This document shows positions 22,373-32,155 of a DNA stretch of 64,000 nucleotides, one piece after another. The stretch covers positions 2,356,001 to 2,420,000 of the forward strand of contig JAWIIG010000038.1 in assembly GCA_033557465.1 (NCBI GenBank), read 5' to 3'. The notes under the pieces are model-generated. The model saw nothing but the letters and a program-made list of their open reading frames with translations. It made no database searches and had not been told where the DNA came from. Every line of letters starts with the position of its first letter. The stretch's first letter is position 1. This DNA is from Ichthyophis bannanicus (lineage: Eukaryota > Chordata > Amphibia > Gymnophiona > Ichthyophiidae). Made by a program: the position numbers and the translations under genes.

Positions 22373-22386
22373 GTTTGAGACCCCTG
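22373..22386 (-). repeat. hAT terminal inverted repeat (right)
   Basis: GTTTGAGACCCCTG, the reverse complement of 20085-20098, followed at once by the 8-bp duplication. Confidence 0.92.
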
Positions 22387-22394
22387 GTATAAAG
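22387..22394. repeat. hAT target-site duplication (right)
   Basis: GTATAAAG, identical to 20077-20084. Collapsing one copy rejoins the Penelope reading frame across T-L-Y-P-S-G. Confidence 0.93.
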
Positions 22395-22647
22395 TATCCA
22401 TTTGAAAAATGAGCTTCTGCTCTAAACAAAGCAGTTTTATTAGTATCACCTATACGCCAGTGGGACTGTGCTTGTTTGAGAACAAGATACTTAAGGTTAG
22501 CGACATTGTGCTTAGCTGACATCCAGTGTTCTACTAAGGGCTTTTGTGGACTACATGGCTTGACATTACTATGCTGTTCAATTATGCGTATCCTCGCATT
22601 TCTATGTGTCTTACCTATGTTAAGCAGGTTGCACGGACATATGATGG

Positions 22648-22954
22648 CATATATCTTTATCTTTATTTCAGTCTTAATATACCGCTCAGACAGAGGTGCA
22701 TCAGAGCAGTTTACAAAATAAATGGATTTGTACTGCTAGGAAAAGGAAGTTAGGAACGCCATAAAATAATAGGAAAGAGAGGATAGACGTAAAAGTGCCA
22801 AAGAAGCAGGTGCACTGCTCAGGGGAGAGGGAGTGGATGCTGGACGTCAGTGGGGGGGGGGGGGGGGGGGGGGGGACAGGCGGGAGGGGGGAGGTCAAAT
22901 GTGGAGCAGAAGAGGTGGGGTTTGAGTCGTGCCTTAAAGGTAATGTATATGACA
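22648..22954 (-). mobile_element. L2-type LINE 3' scrap inserted in the Penelope-like element
   Basis: On the minus strand it begins with the last L2 codons (pattern F-K-A-R-L-K-P-H-L-F, in a decayed frame). It passes a run of 24 G on the plus strand (22852-22875) and ends in AATAAAGATAAAGATA-type units. Penelope sequence on the two sides joins cleanly (N-V-I-Y / A-I-I-C-P-C). The duplicated target is only a few A/T bases. Confidence 0.7.
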
Positions 22955-23593
22955 TTCTCAGATGCACAATTAGTGAAGTTAGTCAGTGGAAACTTAGATT
23001 GCGTCTTTGGATGGATAAAAGTCTTTTTAGTGGTAATGACATGTCTACAGACTGAGCAAGAACTACAGTGAAAATTGGTTGATGGCGAGGCACTGGTAAT
23101 GCAGAAGGGACAAGAAGGTTAGAGAGATTAGGATTCCTTCTATGAGCAATCATGACTTCACAATTAGTAAAAGCAGGATTGGTTTGAGCAATGTGCCACT
23201 CTCTCCGAATGATATCAGAAATCTATTTCAAATGCATTGAAAAAGGTAAAGAACAGACTCTTTTTTGTACGTGATTTGTCTTTAACTGAAAAGAGTGTAG
23301 AGCGCTCAGCATTCTTAGCCTGCTCATACGCTCTCCTCACAAACTTAGCAAGATATTGTTTCTCAGCAAATCTAACATGTAATTCCCTAGCACTATCTTT
23401 AAAACCTCTATTATCTGAGCAAATGCATCTGGCTCTAAGAAACTGACTGATTGGAAGATTGTTCTTCAGGGAACTATTGAGGAAGCTTTGATAGTGTACG
23501 AAATGGTTGCGATCTGTGGGTATACGGTATAGGTTTGTTCTAAAATCCTATTCGTCCTTAATTATTCTGATATTCATATATGCAATTTCTTCC

Positions 23594-23601
23594 TCAATAA
23601 T
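23594..23601. repeat. Target-site duplication of the RTE LINE (left)
   Basis: TCAATAAT, also present at 25083-25090 on the other side of the insertion. Confidence 0.75.
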
Positions 23602-25082
23602 GTTGTTGTTGTTAAGTGCCGTCGAGTCGGAGTTGACTCATGGCAACCCTCTGGATAGCTATCCTAAATTGTGTTCGGTCTTCAGTCAGGCGGCTCATTG
23701 TTGACAGACTGGTACCCGTAGCTGCTGTTACTGTATCGATCCATCTCATTGCTGGCCTTCCTCTTTTGCGTTGACCTTCTATCTTGCCAAGCATAATGTC
23801 TTTCTCTAATGATCTCTCTCTTCGCATGATGTGTCCAAAGTATGAAAGTCGAAGTCTTGTCATCTGAGTTTCTAAAGAAAGCTTAGGTTTGATCTCCTCT
23901 AGTACCGACTGGTTTGTTCTTCGGGCAGTCCATGGTATACACAGTATTCGCCGCAAGCACCATAATTCAAAGGCATCAATTTTCTTCCTGTCTATCTTTT
24001 TCACTGTCCAGCTTTCACATCCATATGATGTTATTGAAAATACCATGGCTTGTACAAGTCGAATCTCTGTATGGAGACATCTCTGATCTTGAGAATCTTA
24101 TCTAGGTCTTTCATAGCCATTCTGCCAAGAGCAATGCGTCGTCTGATTTCTTGACTGCTTGTTGCTTCTTTATTGATAGTTGATCCAAGTAGGTTAAAGT
24201 TGTTCACAATTTCAATTTCTTCTCCTTCAACGATGAACCTGTTGATTATGCCAGTTGTCATGATCTTTGTCTTCTTTACATTAAGGTGCAGGCCCATTTT
24301 GAGACTATGTTCTTTGATTGTGAGAAGCAAATGTTTCAGATCATCTTCACTTTCAGCCAGTAATGTGGTATCATCAGCATAGCGAAGGTTGTTGATGAGT
24401 CTTCCACCAATCTTCACACCTCTGTTGTCTTCATACAATCCTGCTTCTCTGATGATTTGTTCTGCATATAAATTAAACAGGTAGGGGGAAAGTATGCAGC
24501 CTTGTCTTACACCTTTGCTTATTTTAAACCATTCTGTTTCTCCTTGTTCCGTTCGAACTGTTGCTTCTTGATCAATGTTCAGATTGCGCAAGAGAACGAT
24601 CAGGTGTTCTGGTATACCCATGCTTCTTAATGTGGCCCAGAGTTTCTCATGGTTTACACAGTCAAAAGCCTTGCTATAGTCGATAAAGCACAAATAGATA
24701 TCCTTTTGGTATTCTTTAGTCTTTTCAAGGATCCATCTCACATCCGCAATGATGTCTCTCGTTCCTCGCCCTTTCCTGAACCCTGCTTGCACTTCAGGTA
24801 GTTCTTGTTCCAGGTATGGTTGTAGTCTCTTTTGAATAATCTTCAGTAGAATCTTGCTGGCATGTGGGATCAGAGTGATTGTGCGATAATTTCCACAGTC
24901 AGTTGGATCACCTTTCTTTAGTATTGGTATAAACACAGATCTTTTCCAGTCAGTTGGCCATGATGTTGTCTTCCATATTTCTTGGCAGAGCCTTGTGAGT
25001 AAGGTAACAGCTGCATCAGATTGCTGCAATACTTCTATGGGAATGCTATCAATGCCTGGTGCTTTGTTCTTTGATAAGGCTT
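23602..25082 (-). mobile_element. RTE-clade LINE (BovB-like), 5'-truncated
   Basis: A minus-strand insertion in the Penelope-like element. It ends in a short AAC-repeat tail (seen as GTTGTTGTT at about 23602-23612) with no long 3' UTR, typical of RTE elements. An 8-bp TCAATAAT repeat flanks it. Penelope coding sequence resumes on both sides. Confidence 0.85.
23612..25082 (-). pseudogene. RTE/BovB-like reverse transcriptase
   Basis: An open block of about 350 codons (25086-24031) has NKAPGIDSIPIEVL, GNYRTITLIPHASKILLKII, EVQAGFRKGRGTRDII, LCFIDYSKAFDCVNHEKLW, KGVRQGCILSPYLFNLYAE, NNLRYADDTTLLAES (catalytic YADD) and HLNVKKTKIM. One frameshift near 24040 leads into the second block (24046-23612): SYGCESWTVKK, IDAFELWCLRRIL, VPWTARRTNQS in slightly changed form, YFGHIMRR and KRGRPAMRW. 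Block order and wording match BovB-type RTE enzymes. The upstream endonuclease is missing. Only one frame break in 1.5 kb suggests moderate age. Confidence 0.88.
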
Positions 25083-25090
25083 TCAATAAT
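25083..25090. repeat. Target-site duplication of the RTE LINE (right)
   Basis: TCAATAAT, matching 23594-23601. Confidence 0.7.
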
Positions 25091-26300
25091 ATTAGCTTAA
25101 AATTGTAGATTATGATCTAGTGTGTTAATCCAACCAAGAAATGTGTCAAGGGGGGCCTGGTCACCTTCCCAAATACAAAAAACATCATCAATATAGCTTT
25201 GCCACAGTTTGACATTCTCTTTAAAAGTGTATCATCAAAGATTTTTCTTCAAAGGTCGCAACATACAAATTTGCCACATCAGGCACCATGGATGACCCCA
25301 TGGCCACCCGCCTTGACCTGTTTGTAAAATAAACTGTCAAACCAAATAAGTTTTCTGTCAATGCCAACTGTGCCATCTACATAAGAAAAAAGCTAGGGAT
25401 CTATCTTGATTTACTGATATGCTGAAGTAAATTGTCCTCGATAACAATGATCGCCTCCTCTTGTGGTCTGTTGGTATTTAATGAGATGAAGTCTAATGTC
25501 ACCAAGATAAGATCTTTGTGATAACCTTCATAGGCATTTAAAATCTGGATCATGTGTGCAGAGTTTCTGGTGTATGATGGAATAGCAACTAAAAATGGTC
25601 TTAGTAAAATGTCAAAAAATTAAGACATAGGTTCAAAAGGTGAACCAATTGTCGAGATAATAGGGTAGTCAGGAGGGTTGTGTACTGATTTGTGTTTTTT
25701 AGGTAAAATACAGATGGTAGGAACTACATCGTGTGTTACTGTCAAAAAATCACTCTAGTAAAGGATGTGTGTAAAAGGTTTTATCACCGAGTTGTCTCTT
25801 AATTTCTGTTATGTAGTCTTTATGGTTCATAACGACCCTATATTCGGTCTGTAACTCATTCAGAGTCTGTCTCTGCTCAAGCATGGTGAAGTGGAAAGTG
25901 TGGTGTCATTTGTCTTCTAAATCTTTAATACCTTTGAGAACCGCTTTTCCGTAAATGTCAATGGCAGGGTCTGTGCTATTCGGAGATAACCAAGAGGATT
26001 TCCTGTGAATAATCAACATGTCAGTGCTGATATTTCTGTTATTTGTGAAAAAGTCTTTCAATTTGTAAAAATCTACTCTAGCACTGAATGAGCTATAATA
26101 TGCTGTAGGTACAAAAGAAAGACCTTTTTCTAAAACCTCTAACTGGGTAAGTGTCAGAGGAATATCTGAAAGATTAAGGACACACCCTCTCATTCCTTGT
26201 ATGAAACACAGCGTGTTCCTTGTTGCCATTTCCTTCCTCTCCTCCTCACATGACTTGGAAATCGGAGGTGGTAATCCGGAGCATGTTTTTCCATGATCAT

Positions 26301-26825
26301 TTTTGTTTTCTTAAAAATTGTTTAAGTTTTATCAATTGTTTTTTTATATGATTTTTCACTATTCATTGATTTTTTATTATATTGTTTTTAATGATATGGT
26401 TTTATGCTTTTTTATACTTTAAGTTATATGAGTTTGGTGTCTCACACATACCCGATCATATATACTCTTTTATATATCAAGTTTGTATTTATTTATTTAT
26501 GTAATGGTAGATATATATGTGCATAGGTTCTTTGTATGACCTTTGGTCATAAGATGTGTATGTATGTTTTTTTGGAGGTTGCAGTCCCCTGACCATCCAA
26601 AACATGTGTTGGGCAGACCTAGTGATACAGTAAGAAAGCTCTCATCCTTTCCAGTGGTATGGTTTCCTCCTGCTTTTTCTGTGTTTGGTTGTTCTGCAGG
26701 TAGGGTGCCTCTCTTTACTAGAAAGTCAGCAAAAGCACATGATTTAAGCCAATGGCGCTCAGCTAAGTTGTCGAGGACAGCCAAGGTTGAGATACGGTAC
26801 ATCTCACAGGGCCTAGTGTTATAGG
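26301..26825. other. AT-rich DNA, possible 5' flank of the Penelope-like element
   Basis: 26301-26480 is strongly AT-rich. An unrecognised 101-codon minus-strand frame runs 26802-26497, with no known motif. It may be part of the Penelope-like element's terminal region, but I cannot show it. Confidence 0.35.
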
Positions 26826-27156
26826 AGGATACTCCCCCTACCCCCTCCTCAGGAACTCTGCTCTTCTGGCAGATCGCTTCTATCTGTGGCCTTCCCTTCT
26901 ACTGCCAATTCCAGACTTTGATCCTTCCATCTTGCTGCTTCTAATGCCTGGAACAAACTACCTGAGTCTGTGCATCAGGCTTCATCTCTGGCCCTTTTCA
27001 AATCCAGGCTGAAAACTTACCGCTTCACAGCTGCTTTTGGATCCTGATCCGCTTAGTCTCCTAGGTGTTTCCTTACCATTGCCCCTAGATTTATCCTTGT
27101 CCTCAGTTATTGTGGTGTCTGTCTTTACTAGATTAAAAGCTCTGATGAGCAGGGAC
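26826..27156 (+). mobile_element. L2-type LINE 3' end, left half (host of DIRS-C)
   Basis: It encodes the last codons of an L2 reverse transcriptase ORF (A-A-S-N-A-W-N-K-L-P, ALFKSRLKTYRF, then a stop), then a 3' UTR with the block AAGCTCTGATGAGCAGGGAC. It is cut there by DIRS-C and continues at 32073. It matches the fragment at 40351-40541 over the last ~190 bp. Confidence 0.8.
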
Positions 27157-27254
27157 AGCACAGTTACTCACTTGCAACTCACTAATGCGACGTGCTGATG
27201 TGATTGCAATGAGAAAGATAACCTTCCAAGAAAGGAATTTCAAGGAAGTAGTAG

Positions 27255-28330
27255 CTAAGGGTTCAAAAGGTGGCTCATGAGCTGCCCAAGAACCAGGTTT
27301 AAGTCCCATGCCACCGGTGGTGGCCTAATGGGAGGCTTAGTTAGAAGAAGGCCTCTCATAAATCTTGCTATAAAAGGATGAGAGGAAATAGGCTGTCCAT
27401 TTAGAGGCTTAAAGGTAGCTGCAATAGCACTCAAATGGACTTTTACTGAGTTAGTCTTAAGACCTGCATTGGACAAATGAAGGAGATACTCCAGCAATGA
27501 TTCCAGAGGTATCGCAAGGGGGTTAAGACCCTTCTGCGAACACCATATGGTAAACCTTTTCCACTTGAAAGCATAAGGGCGTCTCGTTGAAGGTTTCCTG
27601 GAAGCAAAAAGAATATCTTTTACTTGCTGAGGGAGATTAAGACCATGGAGATCTAGGCCTTCAGCAACCAAGCCCTGAGACGCAGAGACTGGGGATTGGG
27701 ATGCCATAACATTCCGTCCTCCTGGGATAGGAGATCTGGAGGAGACCCTAACTCCAGGGAGGGAGCTTGAGAGAGATGTAGAAGCAGAGGGTACCACACT
27801 TGCCTTGGCCAATGTGGAGCTATGAGAATCATACGGCCTCTGTCTCTCTGAAGCTTGAACAGGGTTTTGGGAATTAGGGGAATGGGTGGAATGGCATACA
27901 GGAAGTCTTGACCCCAGTAAAGGAGGAAAGCATCCCTGGCCTGAGCCTTCTGAGCCGGAATTCTGGAACAGAACCGGGAAAGTTTGGCATTCCACGGATT
28001 TGCAAAGAGGTCTATGTCCGGGGTTCCCCAAATTTGAAAAATCTTGGCCATCTGGTCTGCATGCAGAGACCACTCGTGTGGAAGTAGAACTCGACTGAGT
28101 CTGTCTGCTCAAGAGTTTTGTATGCCTGGAAGATACACTGCCAGGAGATGAATCTGATGCTCTCTGGCGAGGGCCCATAGTCACAAAGCTTCGTTGCAAA
28201 GTGACAGAGAGCCTGTTCCACCCTGCTTGTTCATGTAGAACGTGGCTACTTGATTGTCCGTATGAATGAAGACTGTCTTGTAGCTGAGCAGGGTGTGGAA
28301 CACTCGAAGAGCAAGGAAGAGTGGAGGAGT
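27255..28330 (-). pseudogene. DIRS-C tyrosine recombinase, N-terminal half only
   Basis: The open block reaches KDILFASRKPSTRRPYAFKW, NAGLKTNSVKVHLSAIAATF, PISSHPFIARFMRG and KPPIRPPPVAWDLNLVLGQL, then shifts frame and ends. The catalytic H-x-x-R and Tyr regions are absent because of the deletion at 27172. Its N-terminal ~180 codons overlap the RNase H tail of the RT ORF in another frame. It cannot recombine DNA. Confidence 0.85.
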
Positions 28331-29790
28331 GGCCTAGTGGTTGGGGCAAGGTACTTCAGGCCGGAAGATCGGGGGTTCAAATCCCACTAGAGGACAGCAA
28401 CCTTGAGCCGGAAGGACTGGGGTTTCTAGTCCCACAGGTGCTCCTTGTGGTCTTGGGCAAGCCACTTAACCCTCCATAGCCCATGTTCCCTGTAAAATAG
28501 TTATCTCCAAGTTATAATGCCCTGTTCAATGTAATTTCAGTTTGTTCAATGTAAACCGCACTGATGCAGAATAGCGTGGTATATAAGAGAATGTAAATAA
28601 ATAAATAAAGATTGCTCTGAGCTCCAAGAGATTGATATGTAGATGAGTCTCCTGTGGAGACCAGGTGCCTTGGGTGGAGAGGTCTTGCAGATGAGCTCCC
28701 CAACCCATCGGAGAAGCATCTGTTGTGAGAGTTGCTTGGGGTAAGGGTTGTTGAAAAGGGGACCCCCAGCAACAGGTTTTGAGTGGACTTCCACCATTGG
28801 AGGGACAAAATAAGGCGACTTGTGTTTGCTATTTTGTCTGACAGGCATCATGATACCTGGGTCCATTGAGTGGATAAAGTCCACTGGACTGCCCTCATAT
28901 GAAGGCGAGCATAGGGAACCACATGCACAGTAGATGCCATGTGGCCTAGTAGTTGTAGCATTTCTCGGGCAGTGAGGTGAGGCTTTAGCACTGCTAGAGA
29001 AGCTAACTGTACAATGCGAAGGCAGCGGGCCTGGGGGAGATAGGCCCTTGCCTTTCTGTTATCCAGCAAAGCTCCTATGAACTCTAAAGACTGAGTGGGA
29101 TTTTGGGATGTTTATTACCAGACCCAAATACTGAAAGATACGCATTGTGCAGGATAGAGAAGTCCTGGCCTCTGACTCTGTTGGGGCTCGAATGAGCCAT
29201 TCGTCTAAGTAGGGGAAGATGAATATCCCTAGAGTGCGGAGAAATGCTGCTACCACAGCCATGCATTTCGTGAACACCCTTGGAGCTGAGGCCAGGCCAA
29301 AAGGAAGCACCCTGTATTGGTAGTGCTTTCCTTGAAAGAGGAACCAAAGGAACCTTCTGTGAGTTGGATGGATGAGAACATGGGTGTACGCATCCTTGAG
29401 ATCTAGAGAACAAAGCCAATCCTGACTCTGAAGGTATGGCAGCAGAGTTCCCAGAGAAATCATCTTGAATTTCTCTTTGACAAGGAATTTGTTCAATTCT
29501 CTGAGGTCCAAGATAGGTCTGTATCCCCCTGTTTTCTTTGGGATAAGGAAATAGGGGGAGTAAAACCCTGTACCCTGCTGATGGATGGGTACTTCTTCTA
29601 TTGCCCCTTGGGCAAGAAGCATAGCAACCTCCTGACCTAACAGGTTGATGAGAGAGGTCGGAGAATTGAACTGCCTTATTATTGTGGGAGGGGGCATGCT
29701 CGAAAAATTAAGCTTGTACCTCTCCTTTATGATGGAGAGTGTCCAATGCTCTGCTGTTATTTTCCCCCATCTGGGGGCAAAGTGACATAA
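27653..29790 (-). pseudogene. DIRS-C reverse transcriptase / RNase H, split by SINE
   Basis: The RT frame is open from about 29790 to 29059: LGQEVAMLLAQGAIEEVP, QGTGFYSPYFLIPKKTGG, RPILDLRELNKF, SLDLKDAYTHVLIHP, LPFGLASAPRVFTKCMA and FPYLDEWLIRAP. The catalytic YxDD is changed to Y-L-D-E, which should abolish activity. RNase H (LLELRAI, H-T-D-N-Q-V-A in another frame) is interrupted by the SINE at 28320-28609. The DIRS tail IWGTPDIDLFANPWNAKL follows at 28051-27653. Confidence 0.87.
28320..28609 (+). mobile_element. tRNA-derived SINE, copy 2 (in DIRS-C RNase H)
   Basis: Nearly identical to the copy at 4951-5252: A box TGGCCTAGTGGT, B box GGGTTCAAATCCC, and the same TATATAAGAGAATGTAAA tail with TAAA units. 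Flanking DIRS sequence joins as GCAAGGAAG/ATTGCTC, so the target duplication is three bases or fewer. Confidence 0.88.
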
Positions 29791-29857
29791 CCTTCCTGGA
29801 ATGTTGGAAGGCTCTGGTCCCACGAGAGCCAGGAAGGCTAAGTTCTCTAGCTGAAAG

Positions 29858-31688
29858 TCAAAGGCCTTGTGGAGGCTGAGACTGCTGGGACGGCTGAGGC
29901 TTAGCAGTCTTTGCTTTCTTCTGTTTGGGTGGTTGCTGACCTTTCCTGACAAGCTGACCTGCAGAACGTCCCTGCTGAGCATAAGCAGGATAATATCTTT
30001 TCTTCTTAGAAAAGAATGGCTTCTTGAAAGATTTCTTTCTAGCAGGATCAGCTGTGGACTTGGATAATCTATCCAAGGTGGAGTTGTCAGCATCCAACTC
30101 ATTGGCTTTTTCCTGCCAATCTCTACCAAACAGGTTCTCACCAGTACATGGGATATTTCCCAATTTGTCTTGTACCCAGAGCTCCAGATCAGATGCCTGG
30201 AGCCAAGCAATTCTACGTGCACCTATGGCAATGGCAGAGGTTCTGCTTATGCACTCAAAACAGTCAAAAGCTGCACGGTTGACAAATTTAGAAACATCTT
30301 GGGCATGTTTGACCAATGTGAGAAAATCCTGTCTTCTATCCTCAGGAAGAATAGGACTCAAAGCCTCTAAATCACCTATGACCTCCTTCAGGAACATTCC
30401 CATGTATAGACTATAGGAACTGATCCTGGCAGAAAGCATGGAAGCTTGGAAGACACGACGTCCAAAAGCATCCAGAGTTCTGCACTCACATCCTGGAGGA
30501 TTAGAGGCATGCCTCTTTGCACTCTTGATCCTTCTCATAGCTGATTCCACTACAATAGAGTGGTGAGGAAGCTGAGTTTTTTGGAAACCAGGACAAGGAG
30601 GGACTCGATACAGAGTATCCAGTCTACGAGAATGAGGAGAGGTGGTAAGAGGTGTCTCCCATATTCTTAACATGAGATCATGCAAAATCTCATGAATGGG
30701 CAAGGTAGCTGCCTCCTTAGGAGTTTTGGGATATTGTAAAATTTCCAACTCCTTTGCTCTGGGCTCTGTTTCAGGGGCAACATAAATGGACAGACCCCGA
30801 GCCACCTCTCTGATAAAATCCTGAAAGGAAATATCCTCTGGAGGAGACATACAATGCTTAGGGGAGGAGGGCTCCTCTGGGAGAAGCATTCCTGCATCGA
30901 CAGAACTGTCAGAATCCTCAGATTCTTCTGAGGACTCTAAGTACCGTCTGTCCGGATGCTCTTGAATAGCCCGATACCCGTACCGACCGAAGTCGGTACT
31001 AGGGGTAATCGGTACCGGAAGGCATCGGATGACTGGGTACAGGCAATGCAGACACTGATGTCGATGTCGATGCTATCGGTACCGGTACCGATACCGGTAC
31101 CGGTTGGATTGTCTGTCGCGGTTCCGAGGGCGTTGATGCCGCAAGGAGAGCAGCCAGACTGCGCTCAATAGCCAGGGCTCTCTGGTCTATCGACGCTGCT
31201 GATGCCTGGATGTCGGTACCGGAGAAGATCGCCGGTACCCCAGAGCATGGCACCAGTACTTCTGCCGAGGTCAAGGCCTCGAGAACATCCTGGAGCCCCG
31301 ATAATGCTTTGGAAGCCGAAGCCTCCCGCCGGGGCAATTTTGCTGGTGCAGAATCCTCAAGGGCAACGCTAGAGGCATCTCGATGCTTAGAAGGAGATCT
31401 ACCCTTTGAGGACTGGCTAGACTTATGTTTAGTTACCTGAGATCCACGGGAGGAAGACAAAGCCCTGGAAGACATCGATGCCACCGAAGCTGCATCAGAG
31501 GGAAACAGGGTACTGAGCTTGGCAGCTCGGTTCTGTCGACCTCTCTTGGACATCATGGCACAGGCCATACATTCCGAGATGGAATGGTCAGGACCTAAAC
31601 ATTTCAGACACCACTCATGGGTGTCGGTGACGGAGATGGTACCGCCACACTTGGTGCACTTTTTAAAACCCGAGGAGGGTTTCTCCAT
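29858..31688 (-). pseudogene. DIRS-C gag-like ORF1, one frameshift
   Basis: Start ATG 31686-31688. The N-terminal cluster KCTKCGGTISVTDTHEWC ... KCLG ... CMACAMM suggests a zinc-binding module. A Ser/Arg/Lys-rich region (SQVTKHKSSQSSKGRSPS), a long Val/Pro/Ser-rich linker and a C-terminal capsid-like part follow, with SPPEDISFQDFIREVA, HEILHDLMLRIWETPL, AFDCFECISRTSAIAIGARR, ENLFGRDWQEKANELD and a basic, Gln-rich tail. The two long open blocks (31688-30999 and 30889-29858) are in different frames, so a single indel between 30999 and 30889 breaks an otherwise complete gag of about 600 residues. Confidence 0.85.
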
Positions 31689-31929
31689 TATGGAAAAAAT
31701 CCTGGGCCTAAGTCCCAAAAAGGCGCGTGCACCTGAAAAGAAAAGGAAAAAGTACTAAGAAATTTTTTTTTTTTTTAAAGAAAAGAATGAAGAAAGAAAA
31801 AAACGGCGGTACCAGTAAAGCGTCGAGGAAGGCAGACACGACCACAAAAAAGAAGAAAATTTTCTGCAGTGACAGGAAAACGACCTGCTGGTTCCGCGTA
31901 AAACGAAGAACTGGAGAGAGGCAGTTGGG

Positions 31930-32072
31930 AAAGGCAGGAAGGCAGCACGCAGGCGCTGTGGGATGCTCCCAAAAGCTTCCTAATTGGATGCTGGGGAGCA
32001 TTCCCGCGCAGGCTCCGTCGGTACCGACGATACCCATATGTGATGACTACATTCCTGCTTGTTCCTCGAGAT
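31930..32072 (-). repeat. DIRS-C right terminal repeat
   Basis: It shares the blocks GGCAGGAAGGCAGCACGC, GATGCTGGGGAGC, CGTCGGTACCGACGATACC and ATTCCTGCTTGTTCC with the other DIRS right ends. Its partner at the left is deleted except for the tip. Confidence 0.82.
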
Positions 32073-32155
32073 CATCTTTTACATACATCTATACAGCACT
32101 GCATATGCCTTGTAGTGCTATACAAATGATGAGTAATAGTAGTAGTAGTAGTAGT
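32073..32155 (+). mobile_element. L2-type LINE 3' end, right half
   Basis: This continues the L2 3' UTR interrupted at 27156. It has ATACAGCACTGCATATGCC, CTATACAAATGATGAGTAA and a TAGTAG-type tail. The same sequence follows the right end of DIRS-B at 57256-57327. Confidence 0.82.

Larger units (their letters stand above)
20085..22386. mobile_element. Non-autonomous hAT DNA transposon (2,302 bp)
   Basis: It is flanked by an exact 8-bp duplication and has 14-bp perfect terminal inverted repeats. Subterminal GCGGCCC motifs occur at both ends, common in hAT elements of this CAGGGGTCTCAAAC type. I see no transposase ORF; the longest open frames lie in a minisatellite. It therefore depends on a transposase made elsewhere. 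It is inserted in the last codons of the Penelope-like GIY-YIG domain. Confidence 0.92.
20032..26229 (-). pseudogene. Penelope-like reverse transcriptase plus GIY-YIG endonuclease, in four pieces
   Basis: Piece 1 has the Penelope N-terminal pattern (LSDIPLTLTQLEVLEKGLSF), then RT blocks VAMGSSMVPDVANL and the catalytic WQSYIDDVFCIWEG (about 25150-25205). Piece 2 carries NLYRIPTDRNHFVHYQS, a block typical of this family, and a cysteine-rich linker (CSSCSVC). Piece 3 is the GIY-YIG nuclease: VIYAIICPC, LLNIGKTHR, IRIIEQH and KPLVEHW. Piece 4 supplies the end, PSGLNQNTDLAVFL, with its stop at 20032-20034. Penelope elements use this fused enzyme to nick DNA and prime copying. Stops and frameshifts are frequent in pieces 1 and 2, so this is an old copy. 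Confidence 0.85.
19790..26300 (-). mobile_element. Penelope-like element with GIY-YIG domain, broken by three insertions
   Basis: Minus-strand coding pieces at 26229-25091, 23593-22955, 22647-22395 and 20076-20032 join in order across an RTE LINE, an L2 scrap and a hAT. Removing these leaves roughly 2.5 kb, a normal Penelope size. About 240 bp of probable 3' flank lies at 19790-20031. AT-rich DNA on the 5' side (26230-26480) may be the long-terminal-repeat-like flank, but I could not show a repeat. The outer borders are uncertain. Confidence 0.8.
27157..32072 (-). mobile_element. DIRS-C: internally deleted DIRS retrotransposon
   Basis: The right end (...CGAGAT at 32072), leader, gag and RT/RNase H are present. 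At the left end only about 16 terminal bases (AGCACAGTTACTCAC) remain before the sequence jumps to the middle of the recombinase (TTGCAACTCACTAATG). The left repeat, the internal complementary region and the recombinase C-terminus are therefore lost. A SINE sits at 28320-28609. Confidence 0.88.

Noticed and set aside
26497..26802. A 101-codon minus-strand frame between the Penelope-like element and the L2
   Set aside because: No recognised motif or clear start context. Kept only as unassigned DNA.
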